A stretch of 64,000 bases of DNA from Nonomuraea helvata (GCF_039535785.1 NZ_BAAAXV010000001.1:186001-250000); one strand, 5' to 3'. Positions 8,094 through 16,800 are shown, counted from the first letter of the stretch. The notes: generated by a model from the letters alone, not told the origin. Numbers and translations are program-made.

Positions 8094-8886
8094 CGGTCAC
8101 CGTGATCTCCTGGTGGCTCTCCGGTGGCCCCTGGTAGACGCCCTTGAGCGGCGGCACGTCCGAATAGTCCCGGCCCCTGGCCACCACCACGTGCGCCTCG
8201 CCGACGGGCGACCGGTTGGTGGGGTCGAGCGGCAGCCATTCCCCCGCCCAGTACTCCACCCACGCGTGGCTCTGCCCCTCCACCGGCTCCCCGATCTCGG
8301 CGTCGGGCCGCGGGTGCAGGTAGCCGGAGACGTAGCGGGCGGGCAGCCCGGCCGCGCGCAGCAGCGCGGCGGTCAGGTGCGCCATGTCCTGGCAGACGCC
8401 CTGCCCCAGGTCCCACGCCTCCTGCGCGGAGGTGCGCACGCCGGTCGAACCCGGCATGTACGCCACCCGCGCAGCCACCACCTCGCAGATCGCCTCAGCA
8501 CTCTCGTGCGGATCGCGACCGGACGCCTGCGTCCTGGCCAGCTCCACCAGCTCCTCGTTCACGGCCGTCATCGGGGTACGACGAAGCAGCTCGTACATCG
8601 AGGGATCCGGCTCCGTCACGGCCATCCGGGGCCGACGCGGACCGGACGTCTCCACCCTGCTGACCGCCTCGATGGTCAGCGACCGGTGCGGCTCCGTCAC
8701 GTCGAACGCCGAGACCGTAGTCCCCCAGTAATCCTCGTATGTCTGGACCGTCGTGGCAGGCCTGACGACGACGCGGCTGGACAGGACGTTGTGCGCGGGC
8801 GTCATCCGTACCTCGTTGTAGGACGAATGCGCCTCCCCGTCGTACTCCATCCGCGTCACGTGGGAGATCCTCAAGCGCCAACCCAT
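8080..8886 (-). CDS. Transglutaminase family protein
   Basis: The 268-residue cytosolic protein has an N-terminal beta domain (MGWRLRISHVTRMEYDG) and a transglutaminase-like core with the Cys-His-Asp triad in GVCQDMAHL, GQSHAWVEYW and LPLDPTNRS. The real start is the ATG 16 bp inside the end of the alpha-E gene, not the longer upstream frame. Proteins of this type recur with circularly permuted ATP-grasp and alpha-E genes, a set proposed by comparative genomics to belong to peptide-ligase or peptide-tag systems. The role here is inferred from that association. Confidence 0.88.
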   Translation of the reverse strand: MGWRLRISHVTRMEYDGEAHSSYNEVRMTPAHNVLSSRVVVRPATTVQTYEDYWGTTVSAFDVTEPHRSLTIEAVSRVETSGPRRPRMAVTEPDPSMYELLRRTPMTAVNEELVELARTQASGRDPHESAEAICEVVAARVAYMPGSTGVRTSAQEAWDLGQGVCQDMAHLTAALLRAAGLPARYVSGYLHPRPDAEIGEPVEGQSHAWVEYWAGEWLPLDPTNRSPVGEAHVVVARGRDYSDVPPLKGVYQGPPESHQEITVTVTRL

Positions 8887-9761
8887 GCCATCGCCTCCCT
8901 GTGCTGGAAGAACCGCTTCGCGATCGCCTCTCCCGCCGCCGCGCACGCCTCCTGGAGGGTGCCGAGGAGCTCGGGCAGCCGGTCTCGCAGCTCGTTCAGG
9001 TCGGCGTACTCGAGCCCGGCGCGCACCCGCCCGATCGCCGCCTGCGCCGAGTCGGCCACGCCGGCCCTGGTCGTGTCGGGGGCCAGGGCCCGCAGGCACT
9101 TCTCGGCGGTCAGCAGCGAGTAGACGACCGAGCGCGGGAACAGCCGGTCGAGCAGCAGGAACTCCAGCACCTCGCCGTCCCTCGCCCCGTGCGTCCTGGT
9201 GAACGACTCGTCCGCTCCGCTGGCCTGCAGCAGCAGCCGCCAGTCGCTGTCCAGGTGGACGGCGAGAAGCCTCGTGGTCATGTCCACACGCTCCAGGCTG
9301 CGGCCGAGCACGATGAAGCGCCAGCAGTCGTCCCTGCTCATGGACGTGTCCGCGAGCCCGAAGAACAGCGCGGCCCGCTCACGTACGAACGACAGGTAAG
9401 CGTGCGGCGGCTGCGATTCCAGCGCGGACAGGTGGTGCCAGGTGACGTTCAGGCACTCCCACACCTCGCTGGCCAGCACCTCGCGCACGCCTCTCGCGCT
9501 GTCCCTGGCCGACTGGATGGAGGCAGCGATCGAGGCCGGCTCGTCCAGGTCGTAGGCCAGGCGCCGGATCACGGCGGGCGCGCTGACGGAGGCGACCGGG
9601 CTCAGGCCGAGGACCGCGAAGATGGAGCGGCAGGTCTCGGGCTCGTCAAGCATGCGGTGCACGGACACGTCGAGGAGTCTGGCGGTGTCGTCGGCGCGCT
9701 CGACGTACCTTCCGATCCAGTAGAGGGTCTCGGCGATCCGGCTCAGGAGCGGTCGTGTCAC
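8871..9761 (-). CDS. Alpha-E domain protein (DUF403)
   Basis: The 296-residue all-helical protein begins LLSRIAETLYWIGRYVERADDTARLLD, which is diagnostic of the alpha-E (DUF403) family. Its biochemical function is unknown. It is the middle gene of a three-gene operon between an ATP-grasp enzyme and a transglutaminase. The start is taken as the GTG 7 bp after GGGAGG; a TTG five codons upstream is less likely because the Shine-Dalgarno sequence would fall inside the gene. It overlaps the transglutaminase gene by 16 bp. Confidence 0.9.
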   Translation of the reverse strand: MTRPLLSRIAETLYWIGRYVERADDTARLLDVSVHRMLDEPETCRSIFAVLGLSPVASVSAPAVIRRLAYDLDEPASIAASIQSARDSARGVREVLASEVWECLNVTWHHLSALESQPPHAYLSFVRERAALFFGLADTSMSRDDCWRFIVLGRSLERVDMTTRLLAVHLDSDWRLLLQASGADESFTRTHGARDGEVLEFLLLDRLFPRSVVYSLLTAEKCLRALAPDTTRAGVADSAQAAIGRVRAGLEYADLNELRDRLPELLGTLQEACAAAGEAIAKRFFQHREAMAWVGA

Positions 9762-9780
9762 GGCATAGCCTCCCAAGAAG

Positions 9781-11298
9781 TCACTGCTCGTCCTCCCATG
9801 CGGCCGTGCGGCTCGGGCTCCACTGCGCGGCGGGCGGCGCGACGGTGGCGGGGATGGCCGCGGCCGGGGTCTCGCCGAGCACCCAGGTGTCCTTGGACCC
9901 GCCTCCCCTGCTGGAGTTGACCACCAGCTCCCCTTCCGGCAGCGCCACCCGGGTCAGCCCGCCGGGCAACAGCCACACGTCCTCGCCGTCGTTCACGGCG
10001 AAGGGCCGCAGGTCGATGTGGCGTGGCACGGGCCACTCGCCGATCAGGGTGGGTGAGGTGGACAGCAGTACCGGCCGCTGGGCGATCCACCCGCGCGGGT
10101 CGTCGCGTACGGCCCGCCGCACCACCGCCAGCTGCTCGTCCGTGGCGACGGGCCCGATCACGATGCCCTTGCCACCGGCCCCGTCCACGGGCTTCAGCAC
10201 CAGCTCGCCGGCGCGGGCCAGCACGTCGTCGCGTACGTCGGGATCGTCCAGCCGGTACGTCTCCACGTTCGGCAGCAGCGGCGACTCGCCCAGGTAGTAG
10301 CCGATCAGGTCGGGCACGTACGTGTAGACGAGCTTGTCGTCGGCCACCCCGTTGCCCACGCCGTTGGCGATCGTGACGTTGCCCAGGCGCGCGGCGTTCA
10401 CCAGTCCGGGGCAGCCGAGCACGGAGTCGCCGCGGAAGTGCAGCGGGTCGAGGTAGTCGTCGTCGACCCTGCGGTAGACGACGTGGACGGGACGGCGGCC
10501 GTACGTGGTGACCATGTAGAGGCGGTTGCCCTCGCAGACCAGGTCGCGGCCCTCGACCAGTTCCACCCCCATGAGGCGGGCCAGCAGCGCGTGCTCGAAA
10601 TAGGCGGCGTTGTAGACGCCGGGCGTGAGCAGGACCACGGTGGGATCGGACACCCCGGCGGGGGCGGCGGCGCGTAACGCGGCCAGCAGCCTGGCCGGGT
10701 ACTCCTCGACCGGACGCACGAACTGCTCCGAGAACAGCGTCGGCAGCGTGCGCGTCATGGCGAGCCGGTTCTCCAGCACGTAGCTGACGCCGCTGGGCGT
10801 GCGGACGTTGTCCTCCAGCACGTGCAGCGCGCCGCGCTCGTCGCGGATCAGGTCGGTGCCGCCTACGTGCACGCGGACGCCGTTCGGCGGGCGCCAGCCG
10901 TGCGCCTCCCGGTGGTAGTGAGGGCTGGAGTGGAGCAGCCGCCAGGGAACCACGCCGTCGTGGAAGACCTGGTGCCTGCCGTACACGTCGTCCAGGAACG
11001 CCTCCAGCGCGCGGATCCGCTGGCGCACGCCGCGGGTCACGAGGTCCCATTCGGCGGCGTCGATGATCCGCGGGATCAGGTCGAGCGGGAAGGGCCGCTC
11101 GACGCCCGCGTAGTCGAAGGTGACGCCCCGGTGGGTGAACATCCTGGCGAGCTGGTCTGCCCTGGACCGCAGCTCGCGCACCCCCAGCGGCTGGAGAGCG
11201 GCGAAGAGCGCCTGGTACTGGGGGCGGGGGACGCCCGCCCGCTCGAACATCTCGTCCCATGCTTCGGCCATGACGTATTTGTCGAAGATGTCCGCCAT
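9781..11298 (-). CDS. Circularly permuted type 2 ATP-grasp protein
   Basis: The 505-residue protein opens with DKYVMAEAWDEMF and contains LEDNVRTPSGVSYVLENR and GELVLKPVDGAGGKGIVIGP, hallmarks of the circularly permuted ATP-grasp family (DUF404/DUF407). ATP-grasp enzymes join a carboxylate to an amine through an acyl-phosphate. The natural substrate of this family is not established. It heads the operon with the alpha-E and transglutaminase genes, 19 bp upstream of the former. The gap before it contains no obvious operator. Confidence 0.92.
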   Translation of the reverse strand: MADIFDKYVMAEAWDEMFERAGVPRPQYQALFAALQPLGVRELRSRADQLARMFTHRGVTFDYAGVERPFPLDLIPRIIDAAEWDLVTRGVRQRIRALEAFLDDVYGRHQVFHDGVVPWRLLHSSPHYHREAHGWRPPNGVRVHVGGTDLIRDERGALHVLEDNVRTPSGVSYVLENRLAMTRTLPTLFSEQFVRPVEEYPARLLAALRAAAPAGVSDPTVVLLTPGVYNAAYFEHALLARLMGVELVEGRDLVCEGNRLYMVTTYGRRPVHVVYRRVDDDYLDPLHFRGDSVLGCPGLVNAARLGNVTIANGVGNGVADDKLVYTYVPDLIGYYLGESPLLPNVETYRLDDPDVRDDVLARAGELVLKPVDGAGGKGIVIGPVATDEQLAVVRRAVRDDPRGWIAQRPVLLSTSPTLIGEWPVPRHIDLRPFAVNDGEDVWLLPGGLTRVALPEGELVVNSSRGGGSKDTWVLGETPAAAIPATVAPPAAQWSPSRTAAWEDEQ

Positions 11299-11366
11299 GT
11301 CCGGACACTAGGAAATCCTTGTTTCGTCCGATCGCGTCGCATGTTACGGATAGCGGCCTGGGTGGC

Positions 11367-12287
11367 TCAATGGTCGGTACGGACCCAGCGTTCGAGCGAG
11401 TCGGTCAGCCACAGATGCGTCGAGCCCAGTGTGACCGCCTCACCGCTGACCTCCCCCACGAGCCGCCAGTACCGCCGCATCCGCGGTTCCCTGTCGGGTG
11501 CCACGTTCGCCAGCAGCTCGCGCCGGAACTCCGGGGTGTCGCCCCTCCCCCGCACCGAGGCGTGCACCGCCACGAAGCGGTCGAGCTCCGGACCCGACCG
11601 GGGCGGCTCGCCCGCGCGCACCATGGGCTCGACCATGCCGCACGCCTCGGCGATCCCGTACATCAGCTCGTTCTCGTCCGCGATCAGCTCGACGTTGACC
11701 CGCCCCCTGGCCAGCAGGCCGCGCAGCAGGGACCGGTCGGCGACCACGGTGACCAGCTCGGCGTACGCGACCACCTGCGACGGCGTCGGATCGACGGGCG
11801 GCTCGGGCACGGCCATGGCGACGAACCCGGTGAACATCTCCTCCGCGACCTGCGCCACCATCGTGCGCCGCCAGAAGTCGATCAGCGCGTCGCGGGCCGC
11901 GCAGCCGTCCTCCACGGCGGCCAGCAGGTCCAGCCGGGCACCCCGCTCGGCTGGGCTCGCCTCCTCGACCGCCCGCAACGAGGCGCGCCGCCACGCGAGG
12001 TCCGCGAGCCGTACGTCGAGCGCCGCCCGCTCGGCCGCGACGGCCTCGGCCATGGAACGCTCGCCGTTGAGCACGGCGGTGATGGCGGGCAGACCGAGCC
12101 CGAGCCCGCGCAGCCGCCTGACCAGGCCGAGCCGCTCCACGGCCGCCCGGCCGAACCTGCGGTGCCCTCCCGCGCTGCGCACCGACTCGATGATGCCCTC
12201 GTCGCAGTAGAAGCGGATGGTCCGCACCGGCACGCCGGTCAGCGCCGCCAGGTCTCCGATCCCAAGCGTCTCGTCACGCAACGGCAT
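11367..12287 (-). CDS. MerR family transcriptional regulator
   Basis: The 306-residue protein has a MerR DNA-binding domain at the N-terminus (LGIGDLAALTGVPVRTIRFYCDEG with the wing GGHRRFG), a coiled-coil region, and a 200-residue C-terminal domain of unknown ligand, much longer than metal-sensing MerR proteins. The start is the ATG 5 bp after GGAGG; two upstream starts in the same frame lack a ribosome-binding site. MerR proteins activate promoters with 19-bp spacers. One such promoter lies 3 kb away before the mycothiol enzyme, but no link between the two is shown. Confidence 0.85.
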   Translation of the reverse strand: MPLRDETLGIGDLAALTGVPVRTIRFYCDEGIIESVRSAGGHRRFGRAAVERLGLVRRLRGLGLGLPAITAVLNGERSMAEAVAAERAALDVRLADLAWRRASLRAVEEASPAERGARLDLLAAVEDGCAARDALIDFWRRTMVAQVAEEMFTGFVAMAVPEPPVDPTPSQVVAYAELVTVVADRSLLRGLLARGRVNVELIADENELMYGIAEACGMVEPMVRAGEPPRSGPELDRFVAVHASVRGRGDTPEFRRELLANVAPDREPRMRRYWRLVGEVSGEAVTLGSTHLWLTDSLERWVRTDH

Positions 12288-12474
12288 GTGAACCTCCGGC
12301 CAACTGGATGCCTCATTCATACTCCCCGCTCTCGGCGACAGCCGGGTCCGCACTCGCCCCGGCCCTCGACAGGGTGCCGCCACGGCCGCCACGATGAGCC
12401 CGGTCCGTATTCAGCTGTTCGTAAGAGCTAGGCTGCTCTCCGGCGATCAAAACCATGCAAAGGGGTCAAAGGGG

Positions 12475-13017
12475 ATGAACGGGACTGTCATGGCGGTCAG
12501 CAGCAGCGGCGAGCACTCTTTCAGCAAGCCGACCCGGGAGAGCATCACTCTGCTGGCCGGACTCGGGGTGGAGGGGGACGCGCACGCGGGCGTGACGGTC
12601 AAGCATCGCTCCCGAGTCGCCCAGGACCCGACCCAGCCGAACCTCCGTCAGGTGCACCTCATCCACGACGAGCTTCTCGCCGAGGTGGGTGCGGCGGGTT
12701 TCCGGGTCAAGCCCGGCGAGCTCGGCGAGAACATCACCACCAAGGGCATCGATCTGCTCGGCCTGCCGGTCGGCACGCTGCTGCGCATCGGCGACGAGGC
12801 CGTCGTGGAGGTGACCGGGCTGCGTAACCCTTGCCTTCAGATCGACGCCTTCCAGAACGGTCTGCTCAAGCAGGTCGTCGGCCGCGACGAGGCCGGGAAC
12901 GTGGTCCGCAGGGCCGGCGTCATGAGCGTCGTCAGGACGGGTGGCGTGGTGCGCCCTGGCGACGTGATCAAAGTTGAGCTCCCGGCCGAGCCGCACCGAC
13001 CCCTCGACCGGGTCTGA
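12475..13017 (+). CDS. MOSC domain-containing protein
   Basis: The 180-residue single-domain MOSC protein (molybdenum cofactor sulfurase C-terminal fold) shows GVEGDAHAGVTVKHRSR, LRQVHLIHDELLAEV, KPGELGENITTKGIDLLGLPVG and LRNPCLQIDAF, where the cysteine is the conserved one of the family. Free-standing MOSC proteins such as YiiM bind molybdenum cofactor and can act in detoxification of N-hydroxylated compounds. The start is the ATG after AAAGGGGTCAAAGGGG. The gene is divergent from the MerR gene, with 187 bp between them. Confidence 0.9.
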   Translation: MNGTVMAVSSSGEHSFSKPTRESITLLAGLGVEGDAHAGVTVKHRSRVAQDPTQPNLRQVHLIHDELLAEVGAAGFRVKPGELGENITTKGIDLLGLPVGTLLRIGDEAVVEVTGLRNPCLQIDAFQNGLLKQVVGRDEAGNVVRRAGVMSVVRTGGVVRPGDVIKVELPAEPHRPLDRV

Positions 13018-13168
13018 CTGCATGGCGCCGGGCGGTGCTCCCCGGCTCAGCCACCGCACGCCTGCCTGGTCGCCCACGCCGACGCGCAGTGCCCCGCCCG
13101 CCCCGGTTCCCGGCACTGTTGGCGAAGTAGATCAGAAAGCAGCGGCCCCGTGATCGCGAACGAAATAG

Positions 13169-13318
13169 AACACCCAGTTCATCCCGGATCCGGATCGCAT
13201 GCTGGACACGATCCCGGAACGCGCTGTGACGGCGGGGCTGCTTCGTGCCGGAGGTCGGCAACGCACCGACTCCACCCACGCGCTCATGACCGTGCGCACG
13301 ATGAACCGTCTGGAGCCC
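13169..13318 (+). pseudogene. Relic of an IS1182-type transposase
   Basis: An open stretch of about 50 codons, bounded upstream by a TAG, encodes MLDTIPERAVTAG followed by AGGRQRTDSTHAL and VRTMNRLE. The GGRQRTDSTHVL...LNRLEL segment is characteristic of actinomycete IS1182-family transposases. No flanking inverted repeats or further transposase motifs (DDE partners) were seen, so this is a fragment. The surrounding 13018-13513 stretch holds no other gene that could be supported. Confidence 0.6.
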
Positions 13319-13513
13319 AGCCCCAACCCGCATCTCACCCTTCGCCGCTCTGCGTCCGGCGGCATGATGAGACTCTGCTCAGGCAAACCCGCACCAGAGA
13401 CGCCAGAAGGTGCCTTCCAACACACTCATGTGATCGTGGTGGAAAATGCTTCAGATGGGGACGGCGATCGCGGCGGGGGCGGGATGCAGGTATGGCGTTT
13501 CCGGCGGGCCCGG

Positions 13514-14383
13514 TCAGCGGAGGTGCAGTGCCTCGGGGTTGGCTGCGAAGTAGTCAGCGATCGACGTGGGGGTGCGGCCGGTGAGGCGTTCGACTGTGTG
13601 CGTGGTCACGTCGAACCAGCCTGCGCGCTTGTATGTGCCCAAGCCCGTCCAGCCCTGGACGTACACATCGGGGAGCCCGCGTTCGGACAGCGTCGCGGCC
13701 AGAGCGGTGTCCGAGACCTGCTCGCAGCGGACCGGACGGCCGGTGACCTGGGCGAGCGCGTCGGCCACATCCGTGTCCGTCACCGCCTCGGGGCCCGTGA
13801 CTTCCAGGAGTTGCCCCTCGCAGCCGCCCTGGGCCAGCACGGCCGCGGCCACGGCGGCGCTGTCGTCGCGGGTGATGTGCCCCACCCGGCCGTCACCCGA
13901 ATTGCTGGGTAGCACGCCGGTGGCGACGGCGAGGGCGGGCACGCCGACGAGGTTCCACATCTCCGGCCACTGGTTGAACCGCAGCGCCGTAAACGTCAGC
14001 TCCGACTCAGCCAGCAACCGCTCGGTCTCCTTGTGGTTCTGGATGAGTGCCTGAGGCTGGCCCGGCTCGCCTGCTCTGGCGAACGACGTGTAGATCATGT
14101 GACCCACGCCCGCCTTGGCCGCCGCCTCGATGGCGTTGACGTGTCCGCGAGGCGCTCCGCTGAGCGAGCCCATACTGATCATCAGCAGCCGCTCCGCGCC
14201 TTCGAACGCGTCGGACAGACTCGCCGGATCGTCGAAATCGGCGTAACGGGCGGCCACGCCGAGGTCGGCGACGGCATCAGGGGTACGGGACAGCGCCACC
14301 ACACGAGCGGCATCCACCCGCTGGAGTAGGTGCTCGACAATGAGGCGTCCGAGCTGTCCGGACGCCCCGCTGACCACGATCAT
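13514..14383 (-). CDS. NAD(P)H-binding oxidoreductase (QorB/NmrA-like)
   Basis: The 289-residue atypical short-chain dehydrogenase begins with the Rossmann motif MIVVSGASGQLGRLIVEHLL and continues with YTSFARAGEP and LTFTALRFNQWPEMW. It lacks a classical YxxxK catalytic pair, as do NmrA-like and type-2 quinone oxidoreductases (QorB), which reduce quinones with NADPH. The divergent HxlR-type regulator and the palindrome between them match the known qor2-qorR arrangement of Corynebacterium, which supports a redox or quinone-stress role. Confidence 0.82.
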   Translation of the reverse strand: MIVVSGASGQLGRLIVEHLLQRVDAARVVALSRTPDAVADLGVAARYADFDDPASLSDAFEGAERLLMISMGSLSGAPRGHVNAIEAAAKAGVGHMIYTSFARAGEPGQPQALIQNHKETERLLAESELTFTALRFNQWPEMWNLVGVPALAVATGVLPSNSGDGRVGHITRDDSAAVAAAVLAQGGCEGQLLEVTGPEAVTDTDVADALAQVTGRPVRCEQVSDTALAATLSERGLPDVYVQGWTGLGTYKRAGWFDVTTHTVERLTGRTPTSIADYFAANPEALHLR

Positions 14384-14393
14384 GCAAATCCTC

Positions 14394-14406
14394 CTTGAAC
14401 GTCAAG
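14394..14406. promoter_or_regulatory. Palindrome between oxidoreductase and HxlR genes
   Basis: CTTGA-ACG-TCAAG is a perfect 13-bp interrupted palindrome in the 77-bp divergent intergenic region, placed where a HxlR/QorR-type dimer would bind to control both genes. The operator role is inferred from position. Confidence 0.55.
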
Positions 14407-14460
14407 CTACGTATCCTGATCCTTGGCCAGCAGGAGCGAGGTCCGAAAGAAGGCACATCT

Positions 14461-14832
14461 ATGTCCACTGCCGCCATCACCGTCCCCGTCACGGTGGCCG
14501 ATCATGACAACTGCCCCGCGACCAGCGTCTTGCGCCGGGTGGGCGACAAGTGGAGCGTCGTGATCCTTTCGGTCCTGGCGCATGGTGCGTACGGCTTCAA
14601 CGAGCTGGACCGGTCCGTGGAGGGCCTCAGCCGGCGCATGCTCACCCGTACGCTGCGCGCCCTCGAAGAGGACGGGCTGATCAGCCGCACACTCCATCCG
14701 ACCGTGCCGCCACGTGTCGAATACACGCTCACCGACTTGGGCCGCTCCTTCCTGGAGCCGGTGCGCGCCCTGGGCTTGTGGGCCCTCGCACACCGGTCCG
14801 ATCTCGAAGCCGCACGCACTCGTGACGGTTAG
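14461..14832 (+). CDS. HxlR family regulator (QorR-like)
   Basis: The 123-residue winged-helix protein carries the HxlR (DUF24) signature: VLRRVGDKWSVVILSVLAHG, FNELDRSVEGLSRRMLTRTLRALEEDGLI and PPRVEYTLTDLGRSF. A single N-terminal cysteine (C18 in HDNCPA) sits where QorR and other redox-sensing HxlR proteins have their reactive cysteine. The ATG at 14461 follows AAGG by 7 bp; a longer frame upstream crosses the operator and is rejected. It probably represses itself and the divergent oxidoreductase and releases DNA on thiol oxidation. Confidence 0.88.
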   Translation: MSTAAITVPVTVADHDNCPATSVLRRVGDKWSVVILSVLAHGAYGFNELDRSVEGLSRRMLTRTLRALEEDGLISRTLHPTVPPRVEYTLTDLGRSFLEPVRALGLWALAHRSDLEAARTRDG

Positions 14833-15116
14833 GAGGCAGCCATATCGCTGGGCGCCCTACTGCTAGGAGTCATCCCAGACCTGGCTTTCATTCCTCTCCG
14901 CGCCGTGTTCCTGTGCCGCCACGCCAGGCTCGCGCCCGCCTCATCCTTGTCACGCATGCGCGATACGCCGCTGGGCGGACATCGGCCGTCCGCCTGCGGG
15001 CAGATGCGCAGGCGTCAGAGGTGCCGACCGTGACGTCGCCCGAGCACCATCGCCGCTCTGAGACGGGACGATCGTTCGGTTGATGGACACGGGCGCTGCA
15101 ACGTCCCAGTGGCTAC
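14833..15116. other. Non-coding stretch upstream of the mycothiol enzyme
   Basis: No gene can be supported here. Just after the HxlR stop, the plus strand reads SLGALLLGVIPDLAFIPLR in one frame, which looks like one or two membrane helices and then breaks down. It may be a relic of a small membrane protein, but nothing confirms that. Confidence 0.3.
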
Positions 15117-15147
15117 TTGACTTCCAGTGGACTGGAGTTTCTACGGT
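15117..15147 (+). promoter_or_regulatory. MerR-type promoter with 19-bp spacer
   Basis: The -35 TTGACT (15117-15122) and -10 TACGGT (15142-15147) are separated by exactly 19 bp. The spacer holds the perfect palindrome TCCAGTGGACTGGA. An over-long spacer containing a dyad is the hallmark of promoters that MerR-family proteins untwist to activate. The promoter lies 31 bp upstream of the ATG of the mycothiol-dependent enzyme. The regulator is not identified. Confidence 0.65.
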
Positions 15148-15178
15148 GCCGGCGTACGAGATAGAGAGGAGATTCGTC

Positions 15179-15937
15179 ATGGCGACACTGGACACCGCGC
15201 GGATGGCCGAGGGGCTGCGCGAGCAGACCGCGGGGTTCGCCCGCGCTGCCGCCGCAGGGGAGCCGGACGCGCGGGTGCCGACCTGTCCGGAATGGTCGTT
15301 GCGTACGCTCGTGGGGCACATCGGGCTGGGACATCGGTACGCGACCGGGGTGCTGCGCAAGGGTGACCCGCAGCCCGCGCCGGACCCGTGGCAGGCCGCT
15401 CCCGGCTCGCCGGACAGGTGGGCGGAGTGGCTGCGCGACGGCGCCGAGGAGCTGATCGGCGCCGTCCAGGAGGCCGGCGCGGACACCGAGGTCTGGACGT
15501 TCCTGGGGCCGCGACCCGCGGCGTTCTGGCTGCGCAGGATGCTGAACGACACCGCCGTCCACCACTACGACGCGGCGGTCACGACGGGCGGCGGGTTCGG
15601 GATCGCCGACGATCTCGCGGCCGACGTGATCGTCGAGGGGCTGGAGATGCTGGTGTCCCCCGGCGCGGAGGCGCTCAAGCCGCAGCTGGTCGAGCTGCGC
15701 GGCAACGGTGAGCGGCTCGGGCTGCAACCCCGTCAGGGAGACGGGTGGGTGATCATCAGGTCGCCCGAGGGGATGTGGTGGGAGCACGGGCCGGTGGAGG
15801 CCGATGTGGTGCTGTCGGGAGCCGTCGCGTACGTCATGCTGGTGTGCAACCGCCGACTCCCGCTGGACGACGACCGGGTGACGGTCACGGGCGACCGCGC
15901 GCTGCTGGAGCACTGGCTGGCCCACATGGCGATCTAG
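15179..15937 (+). CDS. Mycothiol-dependent maleylpyruvate isomerase family protein
   Basis: The 252-residue protein has the DinB-like N-terminal helical bundle of mycothiol-dependent enzymes (RVPTCPEWSLRTLVGHIGLGHRYATGVLR; metal ligands are expected at the bundle histidines, including HHYDA) and a C-terminal MDMPI domain (GDGWVIIRSPEGMWWEHG...ADVVLSGAVAYVMLVCNRR). Family members use mycothiol, the actinobacterial thiol, for isomerisation or detoxification. The ATG follows GAGGAG by 7 bp. The MerR-type promoter upstream suggests induction by a small molecule. Confidence 0.86.
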   Translation: MATLDTARMAEGLREQTAGFARAAAAGEPDARVPTCPEWSLRTLVGHIGLGHRYATGVLRKGDPQPAPDPWQAAPGSPDRWAEWLRDGAEELIGAVQEAGADTEVWTFLGPRPAAFWLRRMLNDTAVHHYDAAVTTGGGFGIADDLAADVIVEGLEMLVSPGAEALKPQLVELRGNGERLGLQPRQGDGWVIIRSPEGMWWEHGPVEADVVLSGAVAYVMLVCNRRLPLDDDRVTVTGDRALLEHWLAHMAI

Positions 15938-16070
15938 CTGCGCGCTCGCGCCCGGCCGGGCGTAGGGTCCCACCGGGATGCTCCCCATGACGACGGGAGC
16001 TGCGATTGCGGGGACCGCCGTCGCGGGTCAGCATCGAAGATGCCAGCCAAACACCCCATGGAGGCATTCA

Positions 16071-16778
16071 GTGTTAACGGTGATCGGCGCGGGATTCCCG
16101 CGTACCGGGACCACCTCGATGAAAGCGGCACTGGAACGACTCGGGTTCGGGCCGTGCCACCACATGTTCGACATCCTCACCAACCCCGCCCGCGTCGACA
16201 GGTGGCTGCCCCTGGCCACCGGCGGGCAGGTGGACTGGGAGGAGGTCTTCGACGGCTTCCGCTCCACGCAGGACTGGCCCGCGTCCTTCTTCTGGCGGGA
16301 GCAGGCGAAGGCGTACCCGGAGGCGAAGGTCGTCCTGACCGTACGCGACCCGCACGACTGGTACGTGAGCATGCAAGCGCTCGCCGCCAGCGGCCCGGGA
16401 AGGCAGCTCCCGGAGGACATGCCGGAGGCGGCTGCGGCCATGTTCGACGGGATGAGGCGGCTCGGCCCGGTGCTCGAGCTGATCAGCCGGTCCGTGTTCG
16501 ACGGCCATGGGAGCCTCAGGGAGGGGCTGCCCGACGAGGACGTGGCGGTGGCGGCGTTCGAGCGGCACGTGGCCACCGTCAAGGAGAGCCTGCCCGCGGA
16601 GCGGCTGCTGGTGTTCGACGTGCGCGAAGGGTGGGAGCCGCTCTGCCGGTTCCTGGGCGTGGACGTCCCTGACGGGGAGCCTTTCCCGCACCTGAACGAC
16701 GCGAAGGCGATCCGCCAGACCATGGACCGGCTGATCACCGAGGGCACCGTCCAGTCGCCGCTCGAGCGGCGCGAGTGA
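16071..16778 (+). CDS. Sulfotransferase family protein
   Basis: The 235-residue protein has the sulfotransferase P-loop GAGFPRTGTTSMKAALERLGF at the N-terminus, which binds the 5'-phosphosulfate of PAPS, and VVLTVRDPHDWYVSM, the segment that contacts the 3'-phosphate. Related actinomycete and eukaryotic proteins of this short type are common and their acceptors are unknown. The GTG start lies 6 bp after GGAGG. An ATG-started longer frame upstream is not preceded by a ribosome-binding site. Confidence 0.85.
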   Translation: MLTVIGAGFPRTGTTSMKAALERLGFGPCHHMFDILTNPARVDRWLPLATGGQVDWEEVFDGFRSTQDWPASFFWREQAKAYPEAKVVLTVRDPHDWYVSMQALAASGPGRQLPEDMPEAAAAMFDGMRRLGPVLELISRSVFDGHGSLREGLPDEDVAVAAFERHVATVKESLPAERLLVFDVREGWEPLCRFLGVDVPDGEPFPHLNDAKAIRQTMDRLITEGTVQSPLERRE

Positions 16779-16800
16779 GGAACGCGCACCGCGCGGCCGG

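Noticed and set aside
15978..16070. ATG-started extension of the sulfotransferase
   Set aside because: It has no ribosome-binding site, and the GTG at 16071 has GGAGG at the right distance and gives the family's usual N-terminus.
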